Below the pieces are notes generated by a model. The model saw only the letters and a list, made by a program, of their open reading frames with translations. It was not told the DNA's origin and ran no database searches. This document shows positions 45,875 through 55,166 of a DNA stretch of 64,000 nucleotides, one piece after another; within the stretch, counting starts at the first letter, position 1; each line of letters starts with the position of its first letter. Where the stretch lies: positions 1 to 64,000 of the forward strand of contig NZ_BMUF01000010.1 in the NCBI RefSeq assembly GCF_014650055.1, in the 5' to 3' direction. Origin of the DNA: Streptomyces malachitofuscus. Its GTDB lineage: Bacteria > Actinomycetota > Actinomycetes > Streptomycetales > Streptomycetaceae. The position numbers and the translations under genes were made by a program.

Positions 45875-47053
45875 TCAGCCGTCCAGGGAGGCCAGGGTGG
45901 CGTTGGACGGTGCGCGGGTCGCGCGCAGGTCGCGGGCGACGTCCTCCGCGGCGCCCAGGGCCCGTACCGCGTTCTGCCAGGTCACCTTGGCCAGGTCGGT
46001 CTTCGACCAGCCGCGGTCGAGGAGTTCGGCGATCAGGTTCGGGTATCCGGAGACGTCGCCCAGGCCGTCGGGGGTGAAGGCCGTGCCGTCGTAGTCGCCG
46101 CCGATGCCGAGGTGGTCGATGCCCGCGACCTCGCGCATGTGGTCCAGGTGGTCGGCGACCGTGGACACCGTGGCGACCGGGCGCGGGTGGGTCTCCTCGA
46201 AGGCGCGGTGGACCTTCATCGCCTCGGCGGTGGTGTCGAGGTGGTGGAAGCCGTGCGCGCGCATGTTCTCGTCGGCCGCGGCGGTCCAGTCGACGGCCGC
46301 CTGGAGCACGAACTTCGGCACGAACGTCACCATCGCGACACCGCCGTTGGCGGGCAGCCGCTCCAGCACGTCGTCCGGGATGTTGCGCGGGTGGTCGCAG
46401 ACGGCGCGGGCGGAGGAGTGGGAGAAGATGACCGGCGCGGAGGTGGTGTCCAGCGCGTCCCGCATGGTCGTCGCGGCGACATGGGAGAGGTCGACCAGCA
46501 TGCCGAGCCGGTTCATCTCCCGGACCACCTCACGGCCGAAGGCGGACAGACCGCCCACGGCGGGCTCGTCGGTCGCCGAGTCCGCCCACGCCACGTTGAA
46601 GTTGTGGGTGAGGGTCAGATAGCGCACGCCGAGGTCGTACAGCCCCCGGAGCGTTCCGAGCGAGTCGGCGATGGAGTGGCCGCCCTCCGCGCCCATGAGG
46701 GAGGCGATACGGCCCTGGCCGCGCGCCTCCTCCATGTCCGCGGCGGTCAGCGCGGGCGCCAGGTCCTCCGGGTGACGCGCCAGCAACTGCCGTACGCAGT
46801 CGATCTGTTCCAGCGTCGCCGACACCGGGTCGGGCAGGTCCGCGCGGACGTACACCGACCAGAACTGCGCCCCGACGCCGCCCGCCCGCAGCCGGGGGAT
46901 GTCGGTGTGCAGATGGACGGACTGGTCACCGGCGAGGTCGCGGGCGCCGAGGTCGTAGCGGACCTGTTCGCGCAGCGCCCACGGCAGGTCGTTGTGCCCG
47001 TCCACGACGGGGAACTCGGCCAGCAGCGCGCGGGCGTCGTCGAGGGACGTCAT
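45875..47053 (-). CDS. Membrane/renal dipeptidase-type zinc dipeptidase (M19)
   Basis: A 392-residue cytoplasmic M19 enzyme, orthologous by my memory to S. coelicolor Sco3058, the bacterial relative of human renal dipeptidase with a solved structure. The metal ligands fall at the expected positions when counted from the ATG at 47053: His 20 and Asp 22 ([12 protein letters not shown]), Glu 123 (MGAEGGHSI), His 191 (DLSHV) and His 212 (IFSHSSAR). It hydrolyses dipeptides, including L-D forms in that ortholog. GGAGG precedes the ATG. It lies between purE and its degenerate paralog on the same strand. Confidence 0.95.
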   Translation of the reverse strand: MTSLDDARALLAEFPVVDGHNDLPWALREQVRYDLGARDLAGDQSVHLHTDIPRLRAGGVGAQFWSVYVRADLPDPVSATLEQIDCVRQLLARHPEDLAPALTAADMEEARGQGRIASLMGAEGGHSIADSLGTLRGLYDLGVRYLTLTHNFNVAWADSATDEPAVGGLSAFGREVVREMNRLGMLVDLSHVAATTMRDALDTTSAPVIFSHSSARAVCDHPRNIPDDVLERLPANGGVAMVTFVPKFVLQAAVDWTAAADENMRAHGFHHLDTTAEAMKVHRAFEETHPRPVATVSTVADHLDHMREVAGIDHLGIGGDYDGTAFTPDGLGDVSGYPNLIAELLDRGWSKTDLAKVTWQNAVRALGAAEDVARDLRATRAPSNATLASLDG

Positions 47054-47067
47054 GGCACCCTCCCCGC

Positions 47068-47592
47068 TCACTTGCCGAAACCGAAGCCGTTGCCGGACCC
47101 CTCGGCCTTGGCGCGCAGCCGCTTGCCCTTCTCGGTGGCCTGATCGTTCAGCTCCTGCTGGAACTCCCGCATCCGGCCGAGGAGTTCCTCGTCGTGGGAG
47201 GCGAGGATCCGGGCTGCGAGCAGGCCCGCGTTGCGCGCTCCGGCGACGGAGACCGTGGCGACCGGGACACCGGCCGGCATCTGCACGATGGACAGCAGGG
47301 AGTCCATGCCGTCGAGGTACTTCAGCGGCACGGGCACACCGATGACGGGCAGCGGGGTGACCGAGGCGAGCATGCCGGGCAGATGGGCGGCGCCGCCCGC
47401 ACCCGCGATGATCACCTTCAGGCCCCGGTCCGCGGCCTGCTCGCCGTACGCGATCATCTCGCGGGGCATGCGGTGTGCGGAGACGACGTCGACCTCGTAG
47501 TCGATCTCGAACTCGTCGAGGGCCTTGGCCGCAGCCTCCATGACGGGCCAGTCGGAGTCCGACCCCATGACGATGCCGACAACTGGGCTCAT
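47068..47592 (-). CDS. purE: N5-carboxyaminoimidazole ribonucleotide mutase
   Basis: A 174-residue class I PurE, which moves the carboxyl of N5-CAIR to C4 to give CAIR in purine synthesis. Signature [20 protein letters not shown] near residue 6, [14 protein letters not shown] near residue 39, [25 protein letters not shown] near residue 64. It overlaps purK by four bases (ATGA), so the two subunits of the pathway step are made together. Confidence 0.97.
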   Translation of the reverse strand: MSPVVGIVMGSDSDWPVMEAAAKALDEFEIDYEVDVVSAHRMPREMIAYGEQAADRGLKVIIAGAGGAAHLPGMLASVTPLPVIGVPVPLKYLDGMDSLLSIVQMPAGVPVATVSVAGARNAGLLAARILASHDEELLGRMREFQQELNDQATEKGKRLRAKAEGSGNGFGFGK

Positions 47593-48728
47593 TCGGTGAT
47601 CGTGCCTCTCAGGTAGCCGGCTGCGTGACGGGCGCGCTCCAGCACGTCGTCCAGGTCGTCGCCGTAGGTGTTGACGTGGCCCACCTTGCGGCCGGGCTTC
47701 ACGTCCTTGCCGTACATGTGGATCTTCAGCTGGGGGTCGCGGGCCATGCAGTGCAGGTACGCGGAGTACATGTCCGGGTAGTCGCCGCCCAGGACGTTGA
47801 CCATGACCGTCCACTTCGCGCGCGGACGCGGGTCGCCGAGCGGGAGGTCAAGGACGGCGCGGACGTGGTTGGCGAACTGCGAGGTGATCGCGCCGTCCAT
47901 GGACCAGTGGCCGGAGTTGTGCGGGCGCATCGCGAGTTCGTTGACGAGGATGCGGCCGTCGCGGGTCTGGAACAGCTCGACCGCGAGGTGGCCGACGACG
48001 CCGAGCTCCTTGGCGATGTTCAGCGCCATCTCCTCGGCCCTCAGCGCGAGCTCCTCGTCGAGGCCGGGCGCGGGCGCGACGACCGTGTCGCAGACGCCGT
48101 TCACCTGCTGGGACTCGACGACGGGGTAGGCGACGGCCTGGCCGTGCGGGGAGCGGACGACGTTCGCGGCGAGCTCGCGCACGAAGTCGACCTTCTCCTC
48201 GGCGAGAACGGGCACGCCCACCTTGAACGGCTCGGCGGCCTCCTCGGCGGAGTCGACGACCCACACGCCTTTGCCGTCGTAGCCGCCGCGGACCGTCTTG
48301 AGGACGACGGGGAAGCCCTCCCCCTCGGCGGCGAACGCGGCCACGTCGGCGGGACCGTCGACGATGCGGTGCCGGGGGCAGGGCACGCCGATCGCGTCCA
48401 GCTTCGCGCGCATCACCCCCTTGTCCTGGGCGTGCACGAGCGCGTCGGGGCCGGGACGGACGGGGATGCCGTCCGCCTCCAGGGCCCTGAGGTGCTCGGT
48501 GGGCACGTGCTCGTGGTCGAAGGTGATCACGTCGCAGCCGCGCGCGAACGCGCGCAGCGTCTCCAGATCGCGGTAGTCGCCGACGACGACATCGCCGACG
48601 ACCTGCGCCGCGGAATCCTGCGGAGTGTCACTGAGGAGCTTGAACCTGATGCCGAGCGGGATGCCCGCCTCGTGTGTCATACGAGCGAGCTGGCCACCGC
48701 CGACCATGCCGACTACCGGGAACGTCAC
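47589..48728 (-). CDS. purK: 5-(carboxyamino)imidazole ribonucleotide synthase
   Basis: A 379-residue ATP-grasp enzyme adding bicarbonate to AIR with ATP to give N5-CAIR. N-terminal [23 protein letters not shown]-grasp segments [20 protein letters not shown] near residue 130 and [30 protein letters not shown] near residue 250. The start is a GTG at 48728. It is upstream of purE and divergent from the GtrA gene. Confidence 0.97.
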   Translation of the reverse strand: MTFPVVGMVGGGQLARMTHEAGIPLGIRFKLLSDTPQDSAAQVVGDVVVGDYRDLETLRAFARGCDVITFDHEHVPTEHLRALEADGIPVRPGPDALVHAQDKGVMRAKLDAIGVPCPRHRIVDGPADVAAFAAEGEGFPVVLKTVRGGYDGKGVWVVDSAEEAAEPFKVGVPVLAEEKVDFVRELAANVVRSPHGQAVAYPVVESQQVNGVCDTVVAPAPGLDEELALRAEEMALNIAKELGVVGHLAVELFQTRDGRILVNELAMRPHNSGHWSMDGAITSQFANHVRAVLDLPLGDPRPRAKWTVMVNVLGGDYPDMYSAYLHCMARDPQLKIHMYGKDVKPGRKVGHVNTYGDDLDDVLERARHAAGYLRGTITE

Positions 48729-48882
48729 GCCCCCAGGGTATCCGCCGAGCCACAGTGGCCGATTTCCCGGCCCGGTATCCGCAGGGTCTCCGGTCAGGGC
48801 CTCCGTCCGCAGGAAGATCGCGAGGACGGGTGGTTAGCATGGTCTGGTTGACGCCAACCGATGGACGGGGGCCAGCACGACC

Positions 48883-49422
48883 ATGGGACTCGGTTCCTCC
48901 GGGCCTCCGACCAGGGCCCCGGCTCCGGCTTCGGGCGGCACCCTGCGGCAGCGGATCGACGGGCTCTTCCGCGAGCTGGTGAAGTTCGGCGCGGTCGGCG
49001 GAGCGGGCCTGCTGGTCAACTTCGTGGTGTTCAACCTGGTCCGGCAGGTGACCGACCTGCACGTGGTGCGGGCGAGCGTCATCGCCACCGTCGTGGCGAT
49101 CATTTTCAACTACGTCGGCTTCCGGTACTTCACCTACCGCGACCGCGACAAGTCCCGGCGCACCCGGGAGATGTCCCTGTTCCTGCTGTTCAGCGCGGTC
49201 GGTCTGGTGATCGAGAACGGCGTGCTGTACACGGCGACGTACGGCTTCGGCTGGGACAGCTCCCTGCAGAGCAACATCTTCAAGTTCCTCGGCATCGGCA
49301 TCGCCACCCTGTTCCGCTTCTGGTCGTACCGCACGTGGGTGTTCCGTGCGCTGCCTGGGCGGGGGCCGGTGACGGGTTCCGGCCCGGTCACCGGGGACCG
49401 GCCGAAGCAGCGGGTGCCGTAG
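48883..49422 (+). CDS. GtrA family membrane protein
   Basis: A 179-residue protein with four hydrophobic segments: VKFGAVGGAGLLVNFVVFNL, RASVIATVVAIIFNYVGF, a pair around LFLLFSAVGLVIENGVLY, and NIFKFLGIGIATLFRFWSYR. This is the GtrA layout. GtrA-type proteins are linked to cell surface polysaccharide synthesis, possibly flipping lipid-linked sugars. The N-terminus of about 20 residues and the Gly/Pro tail are hydrophilic. The ATG at 48883 has no clear ribosome site. Confidence 0.9.
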   Translation: MGLGSSGPPTRAPAPASGGTLRQRIDGLFRELVKFGAVGGAGLLVNFVVFNLVRQVTDLHVVRASVIATVVAIIFNYVGFRYFTYRDRDKSRRTREMSLFLLFSAVGLVIENGVLYTATYGFGWDSSLQSNIFKFLGIGIATLFRFWSYRTWVFRALPGRGPVTGSGPVTGDRPKQRVP

Positions 49423-49441
49423 CCGCACCCCGCCCTGCCGC

Positions 49442-50716
49442 TCAGCGCACCGTTCGGCCGCTCTCCTCGTCCGCGGACCTCTGCGGGGGCGTGCGGGACA
49501 GGAACAGCCCGAAGACCGCCGGGCTGGCCTGCAGCATCTCCAGCCGGCCGCCGTCCGCCTCGGCCAGGTCCCGGGCGACGGCGAGGCCGATGCCGGTGGA
49601 GTTGCGCCCGCTGATCGCCCGCTCGAAGATCCGCGCCCCCAGCTCGGCGGGGATGCCGGGACCCTCGTCGGTGACCTCCACCACGACCTGGTTGCCCGTG
49701 ACCCGTGTCCGCAGGGCGACCGTGCCGCCGCCGTGCATCAGCGAGTTCTCGATCAGCGCGGCCAGCACCTGGGCCACCGCTCCCGGCGTGCCCACCGCCC
49801 GCAGCTCCCGCTTGCCGGAGGTGACGATCGCGCGGCCCGCGCTGCGGTAGGCGGGGCGCCATTCGGCGAGCTGCTGCTTGATCACCTCGTCGAGGTCGAA
49901 GGTGACCGCGGAGCCGGTGCGGGGGTCGCGGGAATTGGTCAGCAGCCGCTCCACGACGTCCGTCAGCCGCTCCACCTGCGTCAGCGCGATCGTCGCCTCC
50001 TCCTTCACCGTGTCCGGGTCGTCGGTGACGGTGATCTCCTCCAGGCGCATGGACAGCGCGGTGAGGGGGGTGCGCAGCTGGTGGGAGGCGTCGGCAGCCA
50101 GCCGCCGCTCGGCGGTCAGCATGCGGGCGATGCGCTCGGCGGAGGCGTCCAGCACGTCCGCGACCCGGTCCAGCTCGGGAACTCCGTAGCGGCGGTGGCG
50201 GGGGCGTGGATCGCCGGAGCCGAGGCGTTCGGCGGTCTCGGCGAGGTCGGTGAGCGGAGAGGCGAGCCGGCTCGCCTGGCGGATCGCCAGCAGCACCGCC
50301 GCGATCACCGCGAGGAGTGCCACCAGGACGATGATCAGCAGCGTACGGCCGACCTCCCGGGTCACCGAGGAGCGCGGCTCCTGGACGGTGACCGTCTCGC
50401 CCTCCTCACCGGGTGCCGAGGCGCTGATGACGTCGCCGTCCGGTTTGGTGCCGACCTCGATGGGCGGCTTGCCGGGGATCCGTACGACGGCGTACCGGTC
50501 CTCGGTGATCTGGTCGCTGAGGATCTCGGCGGTGACCTTGTCCTCGACGAGCAGCCGGCTGTCGACGATGCTGGCCAGCCGCACCGCCTCGGACTCCACC
50601 CGCTCCCTGGCCGTCTCGCTGATGGTCCGGGTCTCCACGATCACCAGGGAGACGCCGAAGACGGCGATCACGACGAGCACCACGGCGAGCGTGGACTGGA
50701 TCAGACGGCGGCGCAT
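49442..50716 (-). CDS. Two-component system sensor histidine kinase
   Basis: A 424-residue membrane kinase. Helix 1 is about residues 6-26 and helix 2 about 123-145, with a sensor loop of roughly 95 residues outside. HAMP-like linker, then the phosphoacceptor His in AADASHQLRTPLTALSMRLEE near residue 212, the N box in ALIENSLMHGGG near residue 328, G1 in VTDEGPGIP and G2 in GIGLAVARDLAEADGG. All parts needed for autophosphorylation are present. The partner regulator lies 65 bases upstream. The signal is unknown. Confidence 0.95.
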   Translation of the reverse strand: MRRRLIQSTLAVVLVVIAVFGVSLVIVETRTISETARERVESEAVRLASIVDSRLLVEDKVTAEILSDQITEDRYAVVRIPGKPPIEVGTKPDGDVISASAPGEEGETVTVQEPRSSVTREVGRTLLIIVLVALLAVIAAVLLAIRQASRLASPLTDLAETAERLGSGDPRPRHRRYGVPELDRVADVLDASAERIARMLTAERRLAADASHQLRTPLTALSMRLEEITVTDDPDTVKEEATIALTQVERLTDVVERLLTNSRDPRTGSAVTFDLDEVIKQQLAEWRPAYRSAGRAIVTSGKRELRAVGTPGAVAQVLAALIENSLMHGGGTVALRTRVTGNQVVVEVTDEGPGIPAELGARIFERAISGRNSTGIGLAVARDLAEADGGRLEMLQASPAVFGLFLSRTPPQRSADEESGRTVR

Positions 50717-50781
50717 GTTCTCTTACCCACTGCTGTTGCCCGCTCCCACTGCTGTTGCCCGCTGGCGAACCCCGGCGGGGT

Positions 50782-51459
50782 TCAGCTCTTCTCGAAGCGG
50801 AAGCCCACACCGCGCACGGTGGCGATGTAGCGCGGGTTGGCCGCGTCGTCGCCGAGCTTCTTGCGCAGCCAGGAGATGTGCATGTCGAGGGTCTTGGTGG
50901 AGGACCACCAGGTGGTGTCCCAGACCTCGCGCATCAGCTGGTCGCGGGTGACGACCCGGCCCGCGTCCCGCACCAGGACCCGCAGCAGGTCGAACTCCTT
51001 TGCGGTGAGCTGGAGCTCCTCGTCGCCCATCCACGCCCGGTGCGACTCGACGTCGATGCGCACCCCGTGGGTGGCGGGCGGCTGCTGGGGCTCCGTGGAG
51101 CCGCGCCGCAGCAGGGCGCGGACCCGGGCGAGCAGCTCGGCGAGCCGGAACGGCTTGGTGACGTAGTCGTCGGCGCCCGCGTCCAGGCCGACCACCGTGT
51201 CCACCTCGTCGGCGCGCGCGGTCAGGATCAGCAGCGGAACCGTGTGCCCCTCGGAGCGCAGCCGGCGGGCGACCTCGAGGCCGTCCATGCCGGGCAGCCC
51301 GAGATCCAGCACCACCAGGTCGACGCCGCCCTGCATCCCGGCGTCGAGTGCGCCGGGTCCGTCCTCACGCACCTCGACTTCGTAGCCCTCCCGGCGCAGG
51401 GCGCGGGCCAGCGGCTCCGAGATGGACGCGTCGTCCTCGGCGAGCAGTACACGGGTCAT
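50782..51459 (-). CDS. OmpR-family response regulator
   Basis: A 225-residue regulator. The receiver domain (1-120) has the acidic pair EDD at 8-10, phosphoacceptor Asp 52 in VVLDLGLPGMDGLEV, Thr in LLILTARADEVD and Lys in DDYVTKPF. The C-terminal winged-helix (about 130-225) has LQLTAKEFDLLRVLVRDAGRVVTRDQLMREVW and ISWLRKKLGDDAANPRYIATVRGVGFRF. It precedes the sensor kinase in the same direction. Target genes cannot be inferred. Confidence 0.96.
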   Translation of the reverse strand: MTRVLLAEDDASISEPLARALRREGYEVEVREDGPGALDAGMQGGVDLVVLDLGLPGMDGLEVARRLRSEGHTVPLLILTARADEVDTVVGLDAGADDYVTKPFRLAELLARVRALLRRGSTEPQQPPATHGVRIDVESHRAWMGDEELQLTAKEFDLLRVLVRDAGRVVTRDQLMREVWDTTWWSSTKTLDMHISWLRKKLGDDAANPRYIATVRGVGFRFEKS

Positions 51460-51970
51460 GCCAGTGATGGTAGACCCGCCGCGGTAAGCCCAGGGGGGTG
51501 ATCGCCACGCTCGTCTCTTACCTCCCGCATACCCGCCTCTCACCTTGCACGGTCCTGGTACGGACCTGGGGGTGTGGGGTGCGATCCTGAAAGAGACCTT
51601 CGAATGAGTGATCCGGTTCCTCCGTGACCTGTGATCCGTGTCTCAAGTCCTTCCATATCCGGCAGTGTCCTGCCGTATGGTGAATCAACGCCTGTTGCAC
51701 CACGGGGACCTTTGGCGCAGTCGACGCTGAGGGTCTCTTTTGTGTGCGGGCCGGCTTTCCGCCGGCCCCGGAAGGAATGACCTGTGGCCGGGCCTCACCG
51801 CGCGTGGACGCACGGATGAGGCGTGGATCCCGGTGGTCGCCGTCCGCCGTTCCGCGATCCGGAGCGGCCTCCCCCGGGCGTGGGGTGGACGGTACGGCCC
51901 GCCGGTGCCGGCCGCCCCCCACCGGGCGCGTACACGCTCGCGCGACGCGTCCCGACAGCAAGGAACGACC
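51460..51970. other. 511-base divergent gap upstream of the POT transporter
   Basis: Besides a possible small ORF (51677-51730), the plus-strand leader contains two hairpins: CGGCAG-TGTC-CTGCCG at 51660-51675 and GGGCCGGC-TTTCC-GCCGGCCC at 51748-51768. Such a long structured leader suggests regulation of the transporter after transcription begins. No known riboswitch class was recognised. Confidence 0.4.
51677..51730 (+). CDS. Possible 17-residue leader ORF before the POT transporter
   Basis: ATG at 51677 opens a frame MVNQRLLHHGDLWRSRR ending at TGA 51728-51730. TATGGT overlapping the ATG could pass for a -10 box but would be too close to it for a leaderless start. No ribosome site is seen. 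It lies between two hairpins in the leader of the peptide transporter. This may be chance. Confidence 0.2.
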   Translation: MVNQRLLHHGDLWRSRR

Positions 51971-53467
51971 ATGGCGTCCAGCCTGACGAAGGACTCGGTC
52001 ACCCCGGGCACCCCCGGCTCCGAGAAGACCTTCTTCGGCCACCCCCGCGGACTGGCCACTCTCTTCATGACCGAGATGTGGGAGCGTTTCTCCTACTACG
52101 GCATGAGGGCTCTGCTCCCGCTGTACCTCGTCGCACCGGGCGGACTGGGCCTGAGCGCGGGCACCGCCACCGCGATCTACTCCGTCTACCTCTCGCTGGT
52201 GTACCTGCTCACGATGCCGGGCGGCTGGTTCGGCGACCGTGTGTGGGGTCCCCGCAAGACCGTGGCCGTCGCGGGCGGCATCATCATGCTGGGCCATCTG
52301 ACGCTGGCCCTGCCGTCCTCCGGCACCTTCTACGCGGGACTGGGCCTGGTCGCCATCGGCTCCGGTCTGCTGAAGGCCAACATCTCCACCATGGTCGGCC
52401 AGCTCTACCAGGGCCCGGACGACCCGCGCCGGGACGGCGGCTTCACCGTCTTCTACATGGGCATCAACCTGGGTGCCTTCGCCGCGCCGCTGATCATCGG
52501 CACCATCGGTGAGAACGTCAACTGGCACCTGGGCTTCGCGCTCGCCGCGCTCGGCATGGGTCTCGGTGTCACGCAGTTCCTGCTGGGCAGCCGCCACCTG
52601 GACGCGCAGTCCAGCGTCGTCCCCAAGCCGCTCTCCGACCAGGAGAAGTCCTCGACGCTGCGCAAGGCCGCGCTGTGGGCCGGCATCGCCGTCGTCGCGT
52701 ACGCCGTCCTCGGCGTCACCGGCAACTACACCCTGAACTGGATCCTGGTCCCGCTGACGCTGCTCGGTGTGATCGTCCCGGTGATGGTGATCGCCCGCAT
52801 CAAGCGCGACAAGGACCTGGACCGCGCCGAGCAGTCGAAGATGTCCGCGTACATCTGGTTCTTCGTGGCCGCGGCGATCTTCTGGATGATCTACGACCAG
52901 GGCGGCTCGACCCTGTCGATCTTTGCCGACTCCTCGGCCGACAACAGCGTGTTCGGCTGGGAGTTCCCGGTCTCCTGGTACCAGTCGGTCAACCCGGTCC
53001 TGATCATGGCGCTGGCCCCGGTCTTCGCCTGGATCTGGCTGGCGCTGAACCGGCGCGGCAAGGAGCCGAGCACGATCGTGAAGTTCGCGTCCGGTCTGAC
53101 GCTGGTCGGCGTGTCCTTCTTCCTCTTCCTGGCCCCGCTGTCGATCGCCGAGGGCGGTCACAAGGCCGCGGCGCTGTGGCTGGTGGCGATCTACTTCACG
53201 CAGACCGTCGGTGAGCTGCTGCTCTCCCCGGTCGGCCTGTCGGTCACCACGAAGATGGCGCCCGCGAAGTACGCCTCGCAGATGATGGGTGTCTGGTTCC
53301 TGGCCGTCACCGCCGGTGACGCCACCACCGGTCTGCTGTCCATCGCCGGTGTCGACCTGAACCGGACGGGCATCGTCGCGATGGAGGCCACGCTCGCCGT
53401 GGTCGCCGGTTTCGCGGTGTGGATGTACCGCAACAAGGTCAAGGCGCTCATGGGCGACGTGCGCTGA
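51971..53467 (+). CDS. POT/PTR-family proton-coupled oligopeptide transporter
   Basis: A 498-residue major facilitator of the POT family, importing di- and tripeptides with protons. It has about 12-14 helices. The family motif ExxERFxYY is EMWERFSYYG near residue 34, followed by GGWFGDRVWGPRKT near residue 84 and the PTR2 signature FTVFYMGINLGAFAAPLI near residue 157. The ATG at 51971 has AAGGA six bases upstream. A long leader with hairpins precedes it. Together with the nearby dipeptidases it could form a peptide-use route. Confidence 0.95.
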   Translation: MASSLTKDSVTPGTPGSEKTFFGHPRGLATLFMTEMWERFSYYGMRALLPLYLVAPGGLGLSAGTATAIYSVYLSLVYLLTMPGGWFGDRVWGPRKTVAVAGGIIMLGHLTLALPSSGTFYAGLGLVAIGSGLLKANISTMVGQLYQGPDDPRRDGGFTVFYMGINLGAFAAPLIIGTIGENVNWHLGFALAALGMGLGVTQFLLGSRHLDAQSSVVPKPLSDQEKSSTLRKAALWAGIAVVAYAVLGVTGNYTLNWILVPLTLLGVIVPVMVIARIKRDKDLDRAEQSKMSAYIWFFVAAAIFWMIYDQGGSTLSIFADSSADNSVFGWEFPVSWYQSVNPVLIMALAPVFAWIWLALNRRGKEPSTIVKFASGLTLVGVSFFLFLAPLSIAEGGHKAAALWLVAIYFTQTVGELLLSPVGLSVTTKMAPAKYASQMMGVWFLAVTAGDATTGLLSIAGVDLNRTGIVAMEATLAVVAGFAVWMYRNKVKALMGDVR

Positions 53468-53488
53468 GCGGTCCCCCGCACGGGCAGA

Positions 53489-53526
53489 CGAAGGGCCCCG
53501 CACCGATATGGGTGCGGGGCCCTTCG
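53489..53526 (+). terminator. Strong terminator of the POT transporter gene
   Basis: Perfect 16-bp arms CGAAGGGCCCCGCACC and GGTGCGGGGCCCTTCG around a 6-base loop GATATG, starting 22 bases past the stop. Confidence 0.88.
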
Positions 53527-53594
53527 GGCGTTCCAGGGGCGCCGTGTGCCGCCACAAGCTTCTCCTCGCCCCCGCCGCCCCTTCCCGTCCCATC

Positions 53595-53730
53595 CTGGGG
53601 CTCCGCCCCAGACCCCGCTCCTCAAACGCCGGAGGGGCTGAATGTGCCGGACGTGCTGAAAGAATCAGCCCGTCCGGCGTTTGAGGACGAGGCCCGAAGG
53701 GCCGAAAGGGGGTCCGGGGGCTTGCCCCCC
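53595..53730. repeat. Dispersed imperfect inverted repeat
   Basis: TCCTCAAACGCCGGAGGGGC (53619 on) and its near-complement GCCCGTCCGGCGTTTGAGGA (to 53687) form 23-base arms with one mismatch. Flanking CTGGGGCTCCGCCCCAGACC and GGGGGCTTGCCCCCC hairpins extend it. I recognise the CCTCAAACGCCGG type as a very common Streptomyces intergenic repeat. No gene is seen in 53527-53780. Confidence 0.7.
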
Positions 53731-53780
53731 GGGGACGGGAAGGGGCGGCGGGGGCGGAACACCCGCCCGGCGACGAGCGG

Positions 53781-54296
53781 CTACGACGGGGTGCCCAGTT
53801 CCGCCCAGACTGTTTTGCCTGCGACGTCCGGGGCACGTACGACGCCCCAGTCCAGACAGAGCCGCTGCACGATGAACATGCCGTGCCCTCCCGGCCGCCC
53901 CGCCCGGTGCGGCGTACGCGGAGCCGGCTGCCCCGTCCCCCGGTCGGTGACCTCCAGCCGTATCACCTTCTTGTCGCAGGTGATGGCCAGATGGTCGGGC
54001 CCCTCCGCATGCAGGCACGCGTTGGTGACCAGCTCCGAGACGACGAGCAGGACGTCCTCGGCGGCAGCCCGCTGGTCGGCGGTGGCGGCGGGCAGCCAGC
54101 CCCAGTCGTACAGCGCCTGCCGGGTGAAGTCACGGGCGAGCGGCACGACGCCGCTCTGGCCGTCGAAGCTCAGCCGGCGGACCCGGCCGCCGCTGTCGGG
54201 CGCGCCCCCGGCCGGCACCGCGTCCGCGGGCGTCCCGGAAGCGCCGCCGGGCTCAGGACCGCGGTCGCCCGGCGAGTAGGGCCGGGTGGTGCTCAT
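53781..54296 (-). CDS. prsI: Anti-sigma factor kinase (HATPase, RsbW/PrsI-like)
   Basis: A 171-residue GHKL ATPase-type anti-sigma factor. After a disordered Gly/Pro-rich start of about 40 residues: N box ELVTNACLHAEGPDH near residue 90, G1 EVTDRGTGQP near residue 115 and GGHGMFIVQRLCLDWG near residue 136. In partner switching it binds the SigB-like factor and phosphorylates the STAS protein. The locus matches the sigI-arsI-prsI locus of S. coelicolor as I remember it; the name rests on that synteny. Confidence 0.82.
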   Translation of the reverse strand: MSTTRPYSPGDRGPEPGGASGTPADAVPAGGAPDSGGRVRRLSFDGQSGVVPLARDFTRQALYDWGWLPAATADQRAAAEDVLLVVSELVTNACLHAEGPDHLAITCDKKVIRLEVTDRGTGQPAPRTPHRAGRPGGHGMFIVQRLCLDWGVVRAPDVAGKTVWAELGTPS

Positions 54297-54538
54297 CAGC
54301 GCTTCACCTCACCGTGTCACCAGTTCACGATTCAAAAGTTTCCGTACTCGGTCGTTCACGCGTGCACGGCACATCCGGTTCCCGGCGCCCTCGCGACCAC
54401 CCCGTCCGGCACGTTCAGGATGTCTCCTGCCCGAGCGGGCCGCGGGGACACCCCCGTATTCGCGCGAAAAGGCGCGAAGGAGGGAGCCCTCCGGTGACGG
54501 GTGCGGCGGGAGCGTCCCGGCCGGCGTGCCCGCGCGGC

Positions 54539-54916
54539 TCACGCCGAATCGTCGGCCAGAGCCGCCTCGAGAGTGTCGTGCACGGTGAACACCGCGTCCG
54601 CACCCGTGATTTCGAACACGCGCGCTACCACGGGCTGCATCCCGGCGAGGTGGACCCCGCCTCCCGCCGCCTCGGCCTTCAGCCGGGCGCCGAGCAGCAC
54701 GTTCAACCCCGTGGAGTCACAGAACTCCAGCCGGGAGCAGTCGATGACGAGCCGCTTGAAACCCTTGGCGAGGCAGCCCTCCAGTGGCTCACGCAACAGA
54801 TCGGCGGTGTGGTGATCCAACTCACCCGCCGGAGTCACGACGGCATTGGGGCCCTCTTCTCGCACCTCGACCAGAAGCCGGCCCGACTGTGCGCTGCCGA
54901 CTGTCCCGCGGTCCAT
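54539..54916 (-). CDS. arsI: STAS-domain anti-anti-sigma factor (ArsI-like)
   Basis: A 125-residue STAS protein. The phosphorylatable Ser is in LEFCDSTGLNVLLGARLKAEA near residue 68, and the preceding strand is KRLVIDCSR. When unphosphorylated such proteins bind the anti-sigma kinase and free the sigma factor. It is upstream of the kinase gene (242 bases) and divergent from the sigma gene. The name rests on synteny with S. coelicolor. Confidence 0.82.
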   Translation of the reverse strand: MDRGTVGSAQSGRLLVEVREEGPNAVVTPAGELDHHTADLLREPLEGCLAKGFKRLVIDCSRLEFCDSTGLNVLLGARLKAEAAGGGVHLAGMQPVVARVFEITGADAVFTVHDTLEAALADDSA

Positions 54917-55166
54917 GCCGTCTCTCTCTCCCGAGGTCGTGGCTGCTTACTGACGCCTTCGAACATTACGCCTTCCGGCCGCGCATCGACACTCTAACAA
55001 TCACGCACAAACAGACATATGCGCACAGAACGCACTTGCGGTGAGCTTGCGAGAGCCGGTAGGGCTAGTAGGACACGTACCCGACACGGCCGGCTTTGGA
55101 GGCGCCGCACACCGCAGTGCACGTATCGGCTTCGGCAGCCATATGCCGAGAACGATGGAGGACATC

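Noticed and set aside
51676-51768. A T-box or known riboswitch in the POT leader.
   Set aside because: No T-box sequence (AGGGTGGNACCGCG type) or other class signature is present.
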